A DNA stretch of 64,000 nucleotides from CAYNST01 sp964434105 (GCA_964434105.1 CAYSTJ010000017.1:1-64000), one strand, 5' to 3'; counted from the stretch's first letter, positions 1 through 9,159 are shown. Notes: a model not told the origin generated them from the letters alone. Numbers and translations are program-made.

Positions 1-840
1 TCAAGCAGCTCGAGTTCGTCCAGCTCTTCATCATCTTCTAGCAGCTCCAGCTCCTCCAATGGCGGCAATGCTGTGGAATATCCACCCATCCAGCAGGGCT
101 GTACGGGTCATAGCACGCGATTCTGGGATTGCTGCAAACCGCATTGTGGATGGGAGGGCAACACCCAGAATCCAATGGGTGGTGTCTCCACGCTGTACAG
201 CTGTGACACAAACAATTCACTCATCACCGATCACAGCGCCCGCAGCGCCTGCGACAGCGGCGGTCCGGCCCACACCTGTTGGGATCTCGCGCCGTTCCAG
301 GATAGTAGAAATGAGAACCTGTCGTACGGGTTTGTTGCCACTGCCGTGGCTGAAGGTCAATGCGGCCGGTGTTATCAACTCCAGTTCACGGGACCATCGA
401 ACCTGGCGCCAAACGATCCAGGCTCTTCGGCAGTCGCCGGGAAAACAATGATCGTACAAATGATCAACGTCGGTGGTGACGTTGCAAGCGGGCAATTCGA
501 CATCATGATTCCTGGTGGTGGACTGGGGATTTTTGACGCATGCACCAGCCAGTGGGGCGTTTCCGAGAGCGATCTTGGCGAGCGCTATGGCGGACTTCTT
601 TCCACCTGCAAACAGAACTCTCCCAATGGCTCCCTGCAGGATTACAAAAGTTGCCTGGCAGAAAAATGTAACGTATTCGATGGGCTGCCTCAGCTAAAAG
701 CCGGATGCCTATGGCATGCCGAATGGTTCGAAGCCGCAGACAACCCGGCGTTCCGATACAAAGAAGTTGCCTGCCCTGCCGCGCTTACCGATTTAACGGG
801 TATGAACCCCGGCAGCGTTAATAATAACTGCCCCAACTAG
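1..840 (+). CDS. GH45 endoglucanase, C-terminal part (5' end outside window)
   Basis: Secreted endo-beta-1,4-glucanase that cuts internal bonds of amorphous cellulose; only the last 279 residues are here. The reading frame is open from base 1 and begins with 19 consecutive serine codons (1-57), the flexible linker typical of Cellvibrio-type cellulases, so a further module (probably a carbohydrate-binding domain) and a signal peptide should lie upstream. The catalytic domain starts around base 76. The family signature STRFWDCCKPHCGW puts the catalytic Asp at bases 127-129. Many cysteines (disulfides) and the C-terminal CLWHAEWFEAADNP segment fit GH45 subfamily A. The GTG at 73 is an internal Val codon, not a start. 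A hairpin follows the stop. Family assignment is firm; the upstream domain content is inferred. Confidence 0.93.
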   Translation, partial: SSSSSSSSSSSSSSSSSSSNGGNAVEYPPIQQGCTGHSTRFWDCCKPHCGWEGNTQNPMGGVSTLYSCDTNNSLITDHSARSACDSGGPAHTCWDLAPFQDSRNENLSYGFVATAVAEGQCGRCYQLQFTGPSNLAPNDPGSSAVAGKTMIVQMINVGGDVASGQFDIMIPGGGLGIFDACTSQWGVSESDLGERYGGLLSTCKQNSPNGSLQDYKSCLAEKCNVFDGLPQLKAGCLWHAEWFEAADNPAFRYKEVACPAALTDLTGMNPGSVNNNCPN

Positions 841-885
841 CCGGCAATTTAAATGGCAGGGACGCCATTTCTGTATAACCGATAA

Positions 886-911
886 CCAGGGAACGCCCTT
901 CCCTGGCTTTA
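886..911 (+). terminator. Probable Rho-independent terminator after the GH45 gene
   Basis: Perfect 8-bp inverted repeat CCAGGGAA / TTCCCTGG with a 5-base loop, then CTTTA, 45 bases after the GH45 stop and between convergent genes. A second small inverted repeat (AAATGGC / GCCATTT, 851-870) precedes it. The T-tract is short, so efficiency is uncertain. Confidence 0.55.
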
Positions 912-925
912 CCGATTAACATCCT

Positions 926-1621
926 TTACACCGTCAAATACCCCCTGACCCGCGCTTCATCCATATCGGCAATCCGTCCCTGTACCACAACATTGCCACG
1001 ATCCATAACCGTGTATGCGTCAGCGAGGTTGCGGGCGAATTCGAAATACTGTTCGACCAGCAGAATCGCCATTTCTCCCCGTTGCCGCAAAATGGTAATC
1101 ACGTTATGGATGTCCTTGATGATGGACGGTTGAATACCTTCCGTCGGCTCGTCCAGGATCAGTAAACGCGGTTTCATCACCAGAGCCCGGGCGATGGCCA
1201 ACTGTTGTTGCTGCCCACCGGACAGGTCACCCCCGCGCCGATGCAACATGGCACGCAGTACGGGAAACAGATCATAGATTTCTCTGTCAATCCTGCGCTG
1301 CAGGCGAGGCAGAGTTGCATAGCCGGTTTTGAGGTTTTCCAGCACGGTCAACTGGGAAAATATCTCCCGGCCCTGCGGAACATAGGCGATACCACGATGC
1401 GCCCGCTGGGCGATTGACAGTCCGGCGATATCCTGCCCCTGCCAGAATACGTGACCCGCGCTGATACCCTGCCGCCCGGTAACGGCCCGGGCAATACTGG
1501 TTTTGCCCACACCATTGCGCCCCAGGATACAGGTAATTTCTCCGATATTGGCCTGCAGGCTGACATTCTGCAGAGCCTGGCTTGCACCATAATGCAAATC
1601 AATATTCTCAACATTTAACAT
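926..1621 (-). CDS. urtE: Urea ABC transporter, ATP-binding subunit UrtE
   Basis: One of the two cytoplasmic ATPases that drive urea import through UrtB/UrtC. 231 residues, normal for the LivF/UrtE family. Visible motifs are Walker A GRNGVGKT near residue 35, the ABC signature LSGGQQQQLAIARAL near 135, Walker B LLILDEPTEG near 155, and the switch His region replaced by the family-typical LLVEQ. It is the last gene of urtABCDE; its start lies 5 bases after the urtD stop, so it is surely cotranscribed. Assignment rests on the family plus the complete urt gene order; alone it could be mistaken for branched-chain amino acid LivF. Confidence 0.95.
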   Translation of the reverse strand: MLNVENIDLHYGASQALQNVSLQANIGEITCILGRNGVGKTSIARAVTGRQGISAGHVFWQGQDIAGLSIAQRAHRGIAYVPQGREIFSQLTVLENLKTGYATLPRLQRRIDREIYDLFPVLRAMLHRRGGDLSGGQQQQLAIARALVMKPRLLILDEPTEGIQPSIIKDIHNVITILRQRGEMAILLVEQYFEFARNLADAYTVMDRGNVVVQGRIADMDEARVRGYLTV

Positions 1622-1626
1622 AACCG

Positions 1627-2379
1627 CTAACGCCCCAGATAAACTTCGATAACGCGCTGATTGCTGGATACCTTATCGAGATCGCCCTCGGCGATCACCG
1701 AACCTTCGTGTAAAACGGTTACCCGCGTATCCAGCGCCCGGATAAAATCCATATCGTGCTCGACCACAACGACTGAGTGATGCTGACTGATGTCTTTCAG
1801 CAGGCGTGCGGTCTCCAGAGTTTCATAGTCAGTCATGCCTGCCGCCGGTTCATCAACCAGCAGTAATTCCGGCTCCTGAATAATCAGCATGCCGATTTCC
1901 AGCCACTGTTTCTGCCCGTGCGACAGATGTCGGGCAAGCTCGTCACGCCGTCCCGTCAGACCAATCAACTGCAGTACCTCTTCAATACGATCCGCCTGAG
2001 CCGGTTTCAGCCGGAAAAACAGCGTCTGGAAAACGCCCCGATTGCCGGCCAGGGCCAGCTCCAGGTTCTGCCAGACCGTGAGGCTTTCGATTACTGTAGG
2101 CTTCTGAAACTTGCGGCCAATACCCATGTTGGCAATGTCGGTCTCGTCGTGCCGGGTCAGGTCAATCGTGTCCCGGAATGTCACTTCGCCGGAATCCGGA
2201 CGCGTTTTGCCCGTAATAATATCCATCATGGTGCTTTTGCCCGCGCCATTGGGACCAATAATGGCACGCAGCTCTCCCGGACGAATATCCAAAGACAGGT
2301 TGTTGATCGCCTTGAAACCGTCAAAGGTCTTGTTGACACCACTGAGATATAAAATGCTTTGTACGGATGTCTGATTCAT
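1627..2379 (-). CDS. urtD: Urea ABC transporter, ATP-binding subunit UrtD
   Basis: Second ATPase subunit of the urea importer, 250 residues, LivG-like. Walker A is GPNGAGKST (near residue 43), the signature region LSHGQKQWLEIGM is the divergent form characteristic of LivG/UrtD proteins, and Walker B reads LLLVDEP. The start codon overlaps the urtC stop (ATGA), indicating translational coupling. With UrtE it should form the nucleotide-binding heterodimer under the UrtBC membrane pair. Confidence 0.95.
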   Translation of the reverse strand: MNQTSVQSILYLSGVNKTFDGFKAINNLSLDIRPGELRAIIGPNGAGKSTMMDIITGKTRPDSGEVTFRDTIDLTRHDETDIANMGIGRKFQKPTVIESLTVWQNLELALAGNRGVFQTLFFRLKPAQADRIEEVLQLIGLTGRRDELARHLSHGQKQWLEIGMLIIQEPELLLVDEPAAGMTDYETLETARLLKDISQHHSVVVVEHDMDFIRALDTRVTVLHEGSVIAEGDLDKVSSNQRVIEVYLGR

Positions 2380-3542
2380 GGGTTATCCACCATTGCGGGC
2401 CGGTTAGGTCCGTCGTCAATGTTGTGTCGGTGTCGCCGTTTTTGCAGGTATCCATCCAGAATGCCGACGACACCCCGCGGCAGGTAAATGGTCGTGATGA
2501 CAAACAGTCCTCCCAGAATAAACAGCCAGTATTCGGCGAATATTCCGCTGGTAAAATAGGTTTTGGCATAATTCACCAAAACAGCGCCAAGGATTGCGCC
2601 GTAGAGCGTGCCACGGCCGCCGATAGCAACCCATATTACAATCTCGATGGAAATCAGCGGATTGAATTCACTGGGATTGATAATGCCCACCTGCGGTACA
2701 TACAAAGCCCCGGCAATACCGGCAATCAAGGCGGACAGCACGAACACAGACAGCTTGTAATGCTCGACCCGATAGCCGATAAACCGCGAACGGCTTTCCG
2801 CATCTCGCACCGACACCAGTACCCGCCCCAGTTTGCTTTTTACCAGATACTGACACAGCACATACACCAGCAGCAACGTGGCAACGGTGACCAGGAACAA
2901 TGTGAGACGGGTGCCGTCGGACTGCAGGTCGAAACCCAGAATATCCTTGAAATCCGTCAGGCCATTATTACCGCCGAAACCCATGTCATTGCGAAAAAAT
3001 GCCAGCATCAGCGCATAAGTCAGTGCCTGTGTGATAATGGAAAAATAGACACCGGTAACCCGCGAACGGAAGGCCAGCCAGCCAAAAGCGTAAGCCAGCA
3101 GGCCGGGCACCAGCAGCACCATCAGCATCGCGAAGCCGAAATTTTCGAACCCGTACCAGAACCAGGGCAACTCCGGCCAATTGAGGAACACCATAAAATC
3201 TGGCAACACCGGATCTCCGTAGACGCCGCGGGTGCCGATCTGCCGCATCAGGTACATGCCCATGGCATAACCGCCCAGCGCAAAGAACGCGCCGTGCCCG
3301 AGGCTGAGAATACCGCAATATCCCCAGATAAGATCCAGCGCCAGCGCCAGCAGGGCAAAACACAGGTATTTTCCCAGCAGACTGACCGTATAGGTCGGCA
3401 TGTGCAACGGCGAGCTCTCCGGTACCAACAGGTTCAGTATCGGCACCAGGACAATCAGCGCGCCCAGAACAATGCAAAGCCAGCGCGATGCTCTGTCATT
3501 CATTAACAATTGCCGGATAAACGGCGTGTGATGCTGCTGCAT
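2376..3542 (-). CDS. urtC: Urea ABC transporter, permease UrtC
   Basis: Inner-membrane permease of the urea importer, LivM family, 388 residues with about ten hydrophobic segments and the conserved DLIWGYCGILSLGHGAFFALG stretch near the N-terminus. The ATG at 3542 is preferred over the in-frame TTG at 3548 because a strong GGAGG Shine-Dalgarno sits 7 bases before the ATG. The gene overlaps or abuts urtB on one side and overlaps urtD by 4 bases on the other, so the four genes urtBCDE form one tightly coupled unit. Confidence 0.94.
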   Translation of the reverse strand: MQQHHTPFIRQLLMNDRASRWLCIVLGALIVLVPILNLLVPESSPLHMPTYTVSLLGKYLCFALLALALDLIWGYCGILSLGHGAFFALGGYAMGMYLMRQIGTRGVYGDPVLPDFMVFLNWPELPWFWYGFENFGFAMLMVLLVPGLLAYAFGWLAFRSRVTGVYFSIITQALTYALMLAFFRNDMGFGGNNGLTDFKDILGFDLQSDGTRLTLFLVTVATLLLVYVLCQYLVKSKLGRVLVSVRDAESRSRFIGYRVEHYKLSVFVLSALIAGIAGALYVPQVGIINPSEFNPLISIEIVIWVAIGGRGTLYGAILGAVLVNYAKTYFTSGIFAEYWLFILGGLFVITTIYLPRGVVGILDGYLQKRRHRHNIDDGPNRPAMVDNP

Positions 3543-3544
3543 GG

Positions 3545-5155
3545 TCAATCCTCCGCAAACCGACCTTTAAGTGCGAACAGGCCGCGGGGTCGCCATTGAA
3601 TGAACAGAATAATAAACACCAGAACAATAATCTTGCCCAGCACGGCACCGGAAAATGGCTCCAGGAACTTACCAATAATGCCAAGGCTCATGGCGGCGAA
3701 GAACGTCCCCGCCAGATTGCCGACACCACCGAACACCACCACCATAAAGGAATCTATGATGTAGCCCTGCCCCATATTTGGCCCGACATTGGTGATCTGA
3801 CTCAGTGCGACACCCGCGATACCGGCAATGCCCGAACCCAGACCGAAGGTCAGTGCGTCGATCCACGAGGAACGGATACCCATGGAGTTGGCCATGGCCC
3901 GGTTCTGTGTAACCGCCCGCATCTGCAGCCCGAGCATGGTCTTGCGCAGCACCAGTGCCAGTACGGCCAGCACGATCAGGCTGAAAATAATGATGTAGAG
4001 CCGATTGTAGGTCAGTGAAAGTGCCCCGTTGACCTGATAGAAACCACTCATCCAGTCCGGCGTAATAACCGGTACATTGTTGGAATCATAAGTTCTTACT
4101 GCCTGTTGCAGAATGAGGCTGATACCAAACGTCGCCAACAGCGTCTCGAGCGGGCGACCATACAGATGCCGTATGACGGTTCGCTCGATAATCACGCCCG
4201 CCAATCCGGATACCAGAAATGCCGCCGGTATCGCGATAAGGATGGACGCGCCGATCCACTGGGGAAAAATCTGCTGAATAGCAAAGGTGGTATAGGCGCC
4301 GAGCATAATCATCTCGCCGTGCGCCATATTAATTACACCCATAACGCCAAACGTAATGGCCAATCCGATAGCAGCCAGCAGCAGCACGGAACCGAGACTC
4401 ACCCCGAAAAACAGGTTCTCCAAAAATTTGTAAAAGCCGATGCGACTTTCGGCTTTTTCCAGATTTTTTCGGGCGAGCTTGACAATATCGCTGTCGCCTT
4501 CCAGGTACTGGCCGTTCTCATCCTGGCGTAGCAGGTTTCGTAGAATGGCAAGCGTCTCCGGCGCAACCGAGGAACCCATGGTTTCTATGGCAGCCTTGCG
4601 TCGCAAAACATCATCAGACTCGACATCAATAATCGCCAGCGCCACGTCCAGCTCTTTTTTGATGGTGCTGACCGTTTCGCTTTCCTGCGCTTTGATGATG
4701 ACATCCCGCAGACCTGGATCGGGCCGTTTTATCAGGTTACGGGCCGAAGTCAATCGCAAACTGCTATCGGGTGCACTCAGCTGCAAAGCAGCCAGCGCCG
4801 TGCGCAGCTTGCCACGAATACTGTTATTTATACGCACTTTTTTTAAGGCGGCAGGGTCAGCGTCTTCAACCGTTTCACCGGTAATGGCGCTAACCATTTC
4901 GCCACTATCACGGTTGATTAGCAACGTGTTCAGGCCAGGATGAACCGACAGACTGCCCGCCAGCATGGCTTGCAGAACGGGCAGCGATCGCGGATCCTGA
5001 ATACTGACCAGCGCGTCAATTGCTTTTCCTTTCGCACCGTAACTTGAGGCATTCAATTGCATCACCAGCGCTTCAAAATTGTCTGCCCGGCCTGGCAGCG
5101 ATATCAACGCCAAAATGCAGCCGGCAAACAACGTTATTATTATCCGTTTAATCAT
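3545..5155 (-). CDS. urtB: Urea ABC transporter, permease UrtB
   Basis: LivH-type permease of the urea importer with the extra N-terminal domain diagnostic of UrtB. After a signal-like segment (MIKRIIITLFAGCILAL) come about 230 hydrophilic residues with HEAT-like helices, presumably periplasmic, and then the membrane domain with GVMGVINMAHGEMIMLGAY. About 536 residues, as usual for UrtB. Start choice between 5155 and 5167 is open since neither has a clear ribosome binding site; 5155 gives a cleaner signal peptide. It follows urtA after a hairpin terminator, so it is probably expressed at lower level than urtA. Confidence 0.93.
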   Translation of the reverse strand: MIKRIIITLFAGCILALISLPGRADNFEALVMQLNASSYGAKGKAIDALVSIQDPRSLPVLQAMLAGSLSVHPGLNTLLINRDSGEMVSAITGETVEDADPAALKKVRINNSIRGKLRTALAALQLSAPDSSLRLTSARNLIKRPDPGLRDVIIKAQESETVSTIKKELDVALAIIDVESDDVLRRKAAIETMGSSVAPETLAILRNLLRQDENGQYLEGDSDIVKLARKNLEKAESRIGFYKFLENLFFGVSLGSVLLLAAIGLAITFGVMGVINMAHGEMIMLGAYTTFAIQQIFPQWIGASILIAIPAAFLVSGLAGVIIERTVIRHLYGRPLETLLATFGISLILQQAVRTYDSNNVPVITPDWMSGFYQVNGALSLTYNRLYIIIFSLIVLAVLALVLRKTMLGLQMRAVTQNRAMANSMGIRSSWIDALTFGLGSGIAGIAGVALSQITNVGPNMGQGYIIDSFMVVVFGGVGNLAGTFFAAMSLGIIGKFLEPFSGAVLGKIIVLVFIILFIQWRPRGLFALKGRFAED

Positions 5156-5210
5156 AGGTGGTACCATTGGTATGGAGCGGCTGTCTCCATGAGTTTTTAA
5201 AAAGCATCCA

Positions 5211-5237
5211 ATAAAAACGGCCTCAGTGAGACCGTCT
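5211..5237 (-). terminator. Hairpin terminator/attenuator between urtA and urtB
   Basis: Read on the minus strand: ACGGTCT, loop CACTG, AGGCCGT (7-bp stem with one G-T pair), followed directly by TTTTTAT. It lies about 50 bases after the urtA stop and before urtB. Partial termination here would give the binding protein in excess over the membrane subunits, a common arrangement in ABC importers. Confidence 0.65.
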
Positions 5238-5284
5238 TGGTATTCAGGGGTTTTCCATTATCCCAACAGATGCGCCGGTAACCT

Positions 5285-6586
5285 TCAGTAGTTCTGACCC
5301 GAGCATTTACCGGTTTTCACATTGAAGTTGCCGCAACTAATCGGCGCAGTCCAGTCTGCCACCAGGTTGGCGGAATCCGGCAGAAAGTCGGTCCAGGCAT
5401 CACCGATGACGCCGGCCGGTGTCTGCCAGACAATCTCAAATTGTCCGTCTTCCTGAATTTCGCCAATTAATACCGGTTTGGTCAGGTGATGATTGGTGTT
5501 CATGACCGCCACCCCACCGGTGAGGTTTGGAACTGTCAGCCCGTACATTGCTTTGCGCACTGCATCGACATCCGCCGTGCCGGCAATTTCGACAGCTTTC
5601 GTCCACATTTTGAAACCAATATAGGTCGCCTCCATTGGATCGTTGGTTACGCGCTTTTTATCCTTGATAAACGTGTGCCACTTTTTTATAAAGTCACTGT
5701 TTGCCGGTTCGTCCACGCTCATAAAATAGTTCCAGGCGGCCAGATGCCCCACCAGCGGTTTGGTGTCGAAACCGGAGAGCTCTTCTTCACCGACAGAAAA
5801 GGCAATAACAGGAATGTCTTCGGCACTGACGCCGGCATTGGCCAGTTCCTTGTAGAAGGGTACATTCGCATCACCATTGATTGTCGACACAACCGCCGTT
5901 TTTTTGCCGGATGAACCAAACTTTCGGATCTCCGACACACGGGTCTGCCAGTCGCTGTGACCGAAGGGTGTGTAATTGATGGAGATATCAGCCTTGGCAA
6001 CGCCTTTACTGATCAGATACTGTTCCAGAATGCGGTTAGTCGTGCGGGGATAAACGTAGTCAGTGCCTTCTAGTACCCAGCGTTGCACGCCTTCTTCATT
6101 CATCAGGTAATCGACGGCCGGAATCGCCTGCTGGTTCGGCGCTGCGCCGGTATAGAAAACATTTTTGGAAGATTCTTCACCTTCGTATTGCACCGGATAG
6201 AACAGCAGGCCATTCATTTCTTCGATGACTGGCAGCACGGACTTACGGGAAACGGAAGTCCAGCAACCAAAGATCACGTCGACTTTATCTTTGGATAATA
6301 ATTGCTTGGCACGCTCGGCAAACAGCGGCCAGTTGGAGGCCGGGTCCACGACTACCGGCTCAAGTTTTTTGCCGAGAATGCCGCCGGCTTTGTTCTGCTC
6401 TTCTATCATCATCAACACCGTGTCTTTCAGCGTGGTTTCACTGATCGCCATAGTGCCGGATAGCGAGTGAAGAACGCCGACCTTGATCGTGTCGGCTGCC
6501 TGAACCATTGCAGCAGACGTCAAAATCGCAGCAGCCCCGAACACGGTACTGGCTTTTTTAACCAGTTTTTTAATACTGGAACTCAT
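5285..6586 (-). CDS. urtA: Urea ABC transporter, periplasmic substrate-binding protein UrtA
   Basis: Periplasmic urea receptor delivering urea to UrtBC. 433 residues with a clear signal peptide (MSSSIKKLVKKASTVFGAAA, cleaved near VQA-AD) and the family opening IKVGVLHSLSGTMAISETTL followed by DPASNWPLFAERAKQLL, typical of UrtA rather than LivJ. The ATG at 6586 is chosen because it has AGGAG 8 bases upstream and begins the signal peptide; the open frame extends 59 codons further upstream without support. First gene of the urt operon, preceded by a sigma-54-type promoter and an NtrC-type site, implying induction by nitrogen limitation. No urease genes are in the window. Confidence 0.95.
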   Translation of the reverse strand: MSSSIKKLVKKASTVFGAAAILTSAAMVQAADTIKVGVLHSLSGTMAISETTLKDTVLMMIEEQNKAGGILGKKLEPVVVDPASNWPLFAERAKQLLSKDKVDVIFGCWTSVSRKSVLPVIEEMNGLLFYPVQYEGEESSKNVFYTGAAPNQQAIPAVDYLMNEEGVQRWVLEGTDYVYPRTTNRILEQYLISKGVAKADISINYTPFGHSDWQTRVSEIRKFGSSGKKTAVVSTINGDANVPFYKELANAGVSAEDIPVIAFSVGEEELSGFDTKPLVGHLAAWNYFMSVDEPANSDFIKKWHTFIKDKKRVTNDPMEATYIGFKMWTKAVEIAGTADVDAVRKAMYGLTVPNLTGGVAVMNTNHHLTKPVLIGEIQEDGQFEIVWQTPAGVIGDAWTDFLPDSANLVADWTAPISCGNFNVKTGKCSGQNY

Positions 6587-6768
6587 AATAATCTCCTGGT
6601 CTTCGTCCTCGCCAAAGCGGGACAATACGGGATAAATGAACTGTGCCACTGAGGCACCATGACCATTGATATACCAATGACTGCTGAAATAAACGGGCGG
6701 TTTACTGGGTAGCCTGTTTAATCGGGGCAGGGGAAATACCCGACAGCATTTCACGCGAAACAAGCCAG

Positions 6769-6785
6769 AGCAGGAATAATGCCAA
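6769..6785 (-). promoter_or_regulatory. Sigma-54 (RpoN) promoter for the urt operon
   Basis: On the minus strand TTGGCATTATTCCTGCT matches the -24/-12 consensus TGGCAC-N5-TTGCW with the obligatory GG...GC spacing (10 bases between them). The predicted transcription start is near 6757, giving a leader of about 170 bases before urtA. Seen by eye only; no start-site data. Confidence 0.68.
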
Positions 6786-6914
6786 GCGCTATATCGTCGC
6801 GACCTGTGCCAGTAATGCTTTGTTTATAAAAGATATATTTTTTAAGGTGACAGTGTTGTGCAGGCATAATCAGGCCGTCTGACACAAAAACCGAACAGAA
6901 TGGAGCAAACGAAC

Positions 6915-6929
6915 GCACCATAAGAGTGC
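6915..6929. promoter_or_regulatory. Putative NtrC enhancer site upstream of urtA
   Basis: GCACCATAAGAGTGC fits the NtrC operator pattern GCAC-N7-GTGC exactly. It lies about 165 bases upstream of the predicted sigma-54 transcription start, a normal enhancer distance. A further GCAC half-site (6934-6937) follows closely, creating an overlapping GTGCG-GA-CGCAC inverted repeat (6926-6937). Confidence 0.6.
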
Positions 6930-7085
6930 GGACGCACAAAATTTGAATCAATGGGATTTTGCGGGACGTTTCTCGGGCGATTCCGTCGGAATTTAAACGG
7001 ATTCCTGCCGAGAATTTGTCGTTCAACCGTTATAACGGCGCGTATCTATTCGTTTGCAGGGCTTCCTTTCTGCACTCTTTCTGCA

Positions 7086-8420
7086 CTATCGCTGTGCATC
7101 GGTGAATGATGGACCCGGAATCTCCATCGGAATTTCCAGCCATACCTTTAACCCGCCTTGGGGGTGGTTCTGTAACTGCAGCTTCCCGCTGTGTTTGGCA
7201 ACGGCCTTCTTTGCGATACTCAGGCCCAGACCGAAGCCACTCGTATGCATTTGGTTACCGGATCGATAAAACGGCTGCAGCAGTCTGCCGAGCTCGGATT
7301 CTTCCACCCCGGCACCGTGATCGCGAATCGATACCGTCGCCATTTTCCCCGAGGTTTTCAGATCGACCTCAATCGGATGATCCGCGGCGGCATACTTGCA
7401 GGCATTGCGCAATATATTCTCACAGGCGGTCCTTAAGGCAGCAGGATAGCCATTCATGATGACCGGCACGCGGGGGTGTTCCCACTGCACGGCACAGGCG
7501 GGAAACTCTAAACGCAGATTTTCGACCACTTCATTAATTATCGTCTCCAGGTGATATTTCTGCGGCGGATCGCTCTCGCTGTTCATTCGCGAAAAATCCA
7601 GAATCTGCTGAATTAGCCGATCCATCCGCTCGCACTCCTGATGCATCCGCTCGACATGAATACTCTCGCCGGTTTTCTGCTCGAGCAGTCCGGCGGCCGC
7701 CTGTACCCGTGCGAGCGGTGCGCGTAATTCGTGGGACACGTCATGCATTAACTGTTGCTGGTCTGCCAGGGTTACCTGAATCCTGTTCAACATGTATTGC
7801 ATGTCTTTAGCCAGATCGCCTACTTCGTCGCCCCGGTGCAGCAGCGCTGGCGCTATCGCGAGCTGCAACTGGCCTTGCGCGTAGGAACGACTGTATCGCC
7901 CGAGCATTTTCAATGGTTTGGTAATACGCCAGCTTAACAGCAGGCTTACAAATGCCGACGCAATCAGAATCAGGCCAAACTGCAGCGTCTGAAAACGCCG
8001 TATCACTTTGTCAAGGAACAGTGGCGCTCCGGGCGTGCGCACATGAATCTGATAATCGCCCTGAGCCCCCGCCACAAGAAACGTGTTTATATTTCGCCGT
8101 TTCGAACTTCCCGGGGGACTTCCGTAGATCAACTCGCCGGTGGGACTGATAATACTCATTGTGCGCCCGCGAGCCGGTGCGGGCTGCCCGGCGGCAGGTC
8201 CGGCCGCCTCCCAGCGTCGAATCAGGCTTTCGGCACGCAGACGGGCACGTGCTTCTGCGTGCTCTGCGAGTCGGCTGGACTCGACGGATTCCACTATCAC
8301 ATACGTGGTTATCAGCATAATGGCCAGGCTGCTCAACCAGAAAGCCAGAAATATCCGCCAGAAGAGTCGTCGCAAACCCAGTGGACGCACCAGTCGCGCC
8401 GCCCCTCCAGCCGGCATCAT
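7086..8420 (-). CDS. Sensor histidine kinase, CpxA-like
   Basis: Inner-membrane sensor kinase, 444 residues. Membrane segment at about 20-44, a short periplasmic loop (about 45-145), a second membrane segment at about 146-164, HAMP (RITKPLKMLGRYSRSYAQG), HisKA with the phosphoacceptor His230 in HDVSHELRAPLARV, then HATPase motifs (N-box ENILRNACKYA, RDHGAGV, GFGLGLSIAKKAV). It overlaps the response-regulator stop by 4 bases (ATGA), so the two are translationally coupled. The CpxA assignment is by context: a CpxR-type box and a CpxP-like gene are adjacent. The periplasmic loop is shorter than in E. coli CpxA, so the signal sensed may differ. Confidence 0.85.
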   Translation of the reverse strand: MMPAGGAARLVRPLGLRRLFWRIFLAFWLSSLAIMLITTYVIVESVESSRLAEHAEARARLRAESLIRRWEAAGPAAGQPAPARGRTMSIISPTGELIYGSPPGSSKRRNINTFLVAGAQGDYQIHVRTPGAPLFLDKVIRRFQTLQFGLILIASAFVSLLLSWRITKPLKMLGRYSRSYAQGQLQLAIAPALLHRGDEVGDLAKDMQYMLNRIQVTLADQQQLMHDVSHELRAPLARVQAAAGLLEQKTGESIHVERMHQECERMDRLIQQILDFSRMNSESDPPQKYHLETIINEVVENLRLEFPACAVQWEHPRVPVIMNGYPAALRTACENILRNACKYAAADHPIEVDLKTSGKMATVSIRDHGAGVEESELGRLLQPFYRSGNQMHTSGFGLGLSIAKKAVAKHSGKLQLQNHPQGGLKVWLEIPMEIPGPSFTDAQR

Positions 8421-9121
8421 GCCTGCCCGTCCGTTTCGCTTATCATCTGGTACCCGCTGCCGCGAACGGACTTGATCACATCCTTGACACCGGCACTGGC
8501 CAGTTTATGGCGGACCCGGCTGATATGGACATCAATGGCACGGTCATAGGCTTCCAGTTTGCGTTGCAGAACGGTTTCGGTCAGATACTGCTTGCTCAGC
8601 ACAGTACCCGCCGCCCGCATCAGGCAGTGCAAGGTTTTGAACTCGGCGCTGGTCAGTGTCAGCCGCTGGCCCTGCACCGCAACAGTCAACGTGCCGCTAT
8701 CCAGCTGAATACCGTGTATAGACAGCGGGGGTTCGACGGGCTGGTTTTGCGAAGGTTGACTGCGCCGCAGCACCGCCCGGATACGCGCCGCCAGTTCGCG
8801 CGGATTGCAGGGCTTGCCCAGGTAATCGTCGGCGCCCATCTCCAGCCCCACTATCCGGTCGATGTCATCGCCGCGACCCGTCAGCATAAGAATGGGCACA
8901 TCGCTGTGCTGGCGGACCTTGCGCAGCACTTCGAGCCCCGACGTGCCGGGCATCATGATATCGAGCACTACGGCGTCGAATTGAGCCGCTTCCATGGCCT
9001 CTATGGCCGCACGGCCATCGGACAATGCCCGGCAGTCAAAGCCCTCGGAGACAAGGTATTCGGTCAGCATACCGGTCAAGTCCCGGTCGTCATCGACAAG
9101 CAGAATTTTTGGTTGAGTCAT
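8417..9121 (-). CDS. Response regulator, OmpR/CpxR family
   Basis: DNA-binding response regulator of 234 residues: receiver domain with acidic pair in LLVDDDRDL, phosphoacceptor Asp in AVVLDIMMPG, conserved Lys in LGKPCNPREL, then a winged-helix domain ending VIKSVRGSGYQM. The ATG at 9121 is used; a GTG two codons upstream (9127) is an alternative with GGA at reasonable spacing. Upstream lies a CpxR-type box shared with the divergent CpxP-like gene, suggesting autoregulation. Together with the kinase it probably senses envelope or outer-membrane protein stress. Confidence 0.88.
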   Translation of the reverse strand: MTQPKILLVDDDRDLTGMLTEYLVSEGFDCRALSDGRAAIEAMEAAQFDAVVLDIMMPGTSGLEVLRKVRQHSDVPILMLTGRGDDIDRIVGLEMGADDYLGKPCNPRELAARIRAVLRRSQPSQNQPVEPPLSIHGIQLDSGTLTVAVQGQRLTLTSAEFKTLHCLMRAAGTVLSKQYLTETVLQRKLEAYDRAIDVHISRVRHKLASAGVKDVIKSVRGSGYQMISETDGQA

Positions 9122-9159
9122 AACCACAGTCTATCCGTAATCGTGCGCAAGACGCAGAC

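Noticed and set aside
59..451. Plus-strand 130-residue ORF over the cellulase gene
   Set aside because: Out-of-frame shadow of the GH45 coding sequence, which has clear catalytic motifs in its own frame.
2367..3506. 379-residue plus-strand ORF antisense to urtC
   Set aside because: Gln/His-rich low-quality translation typical of the antisense strand of a membrane protein gene; urtC is certain.
926..6586. Branched-chain amino acid transporter (liv) instead of urea transporter
   Set aside because: UrtB has the long N-terminal extension and UrtA the urea-type N-terminal signature; gene order A-B-C-D-E is that of urt.
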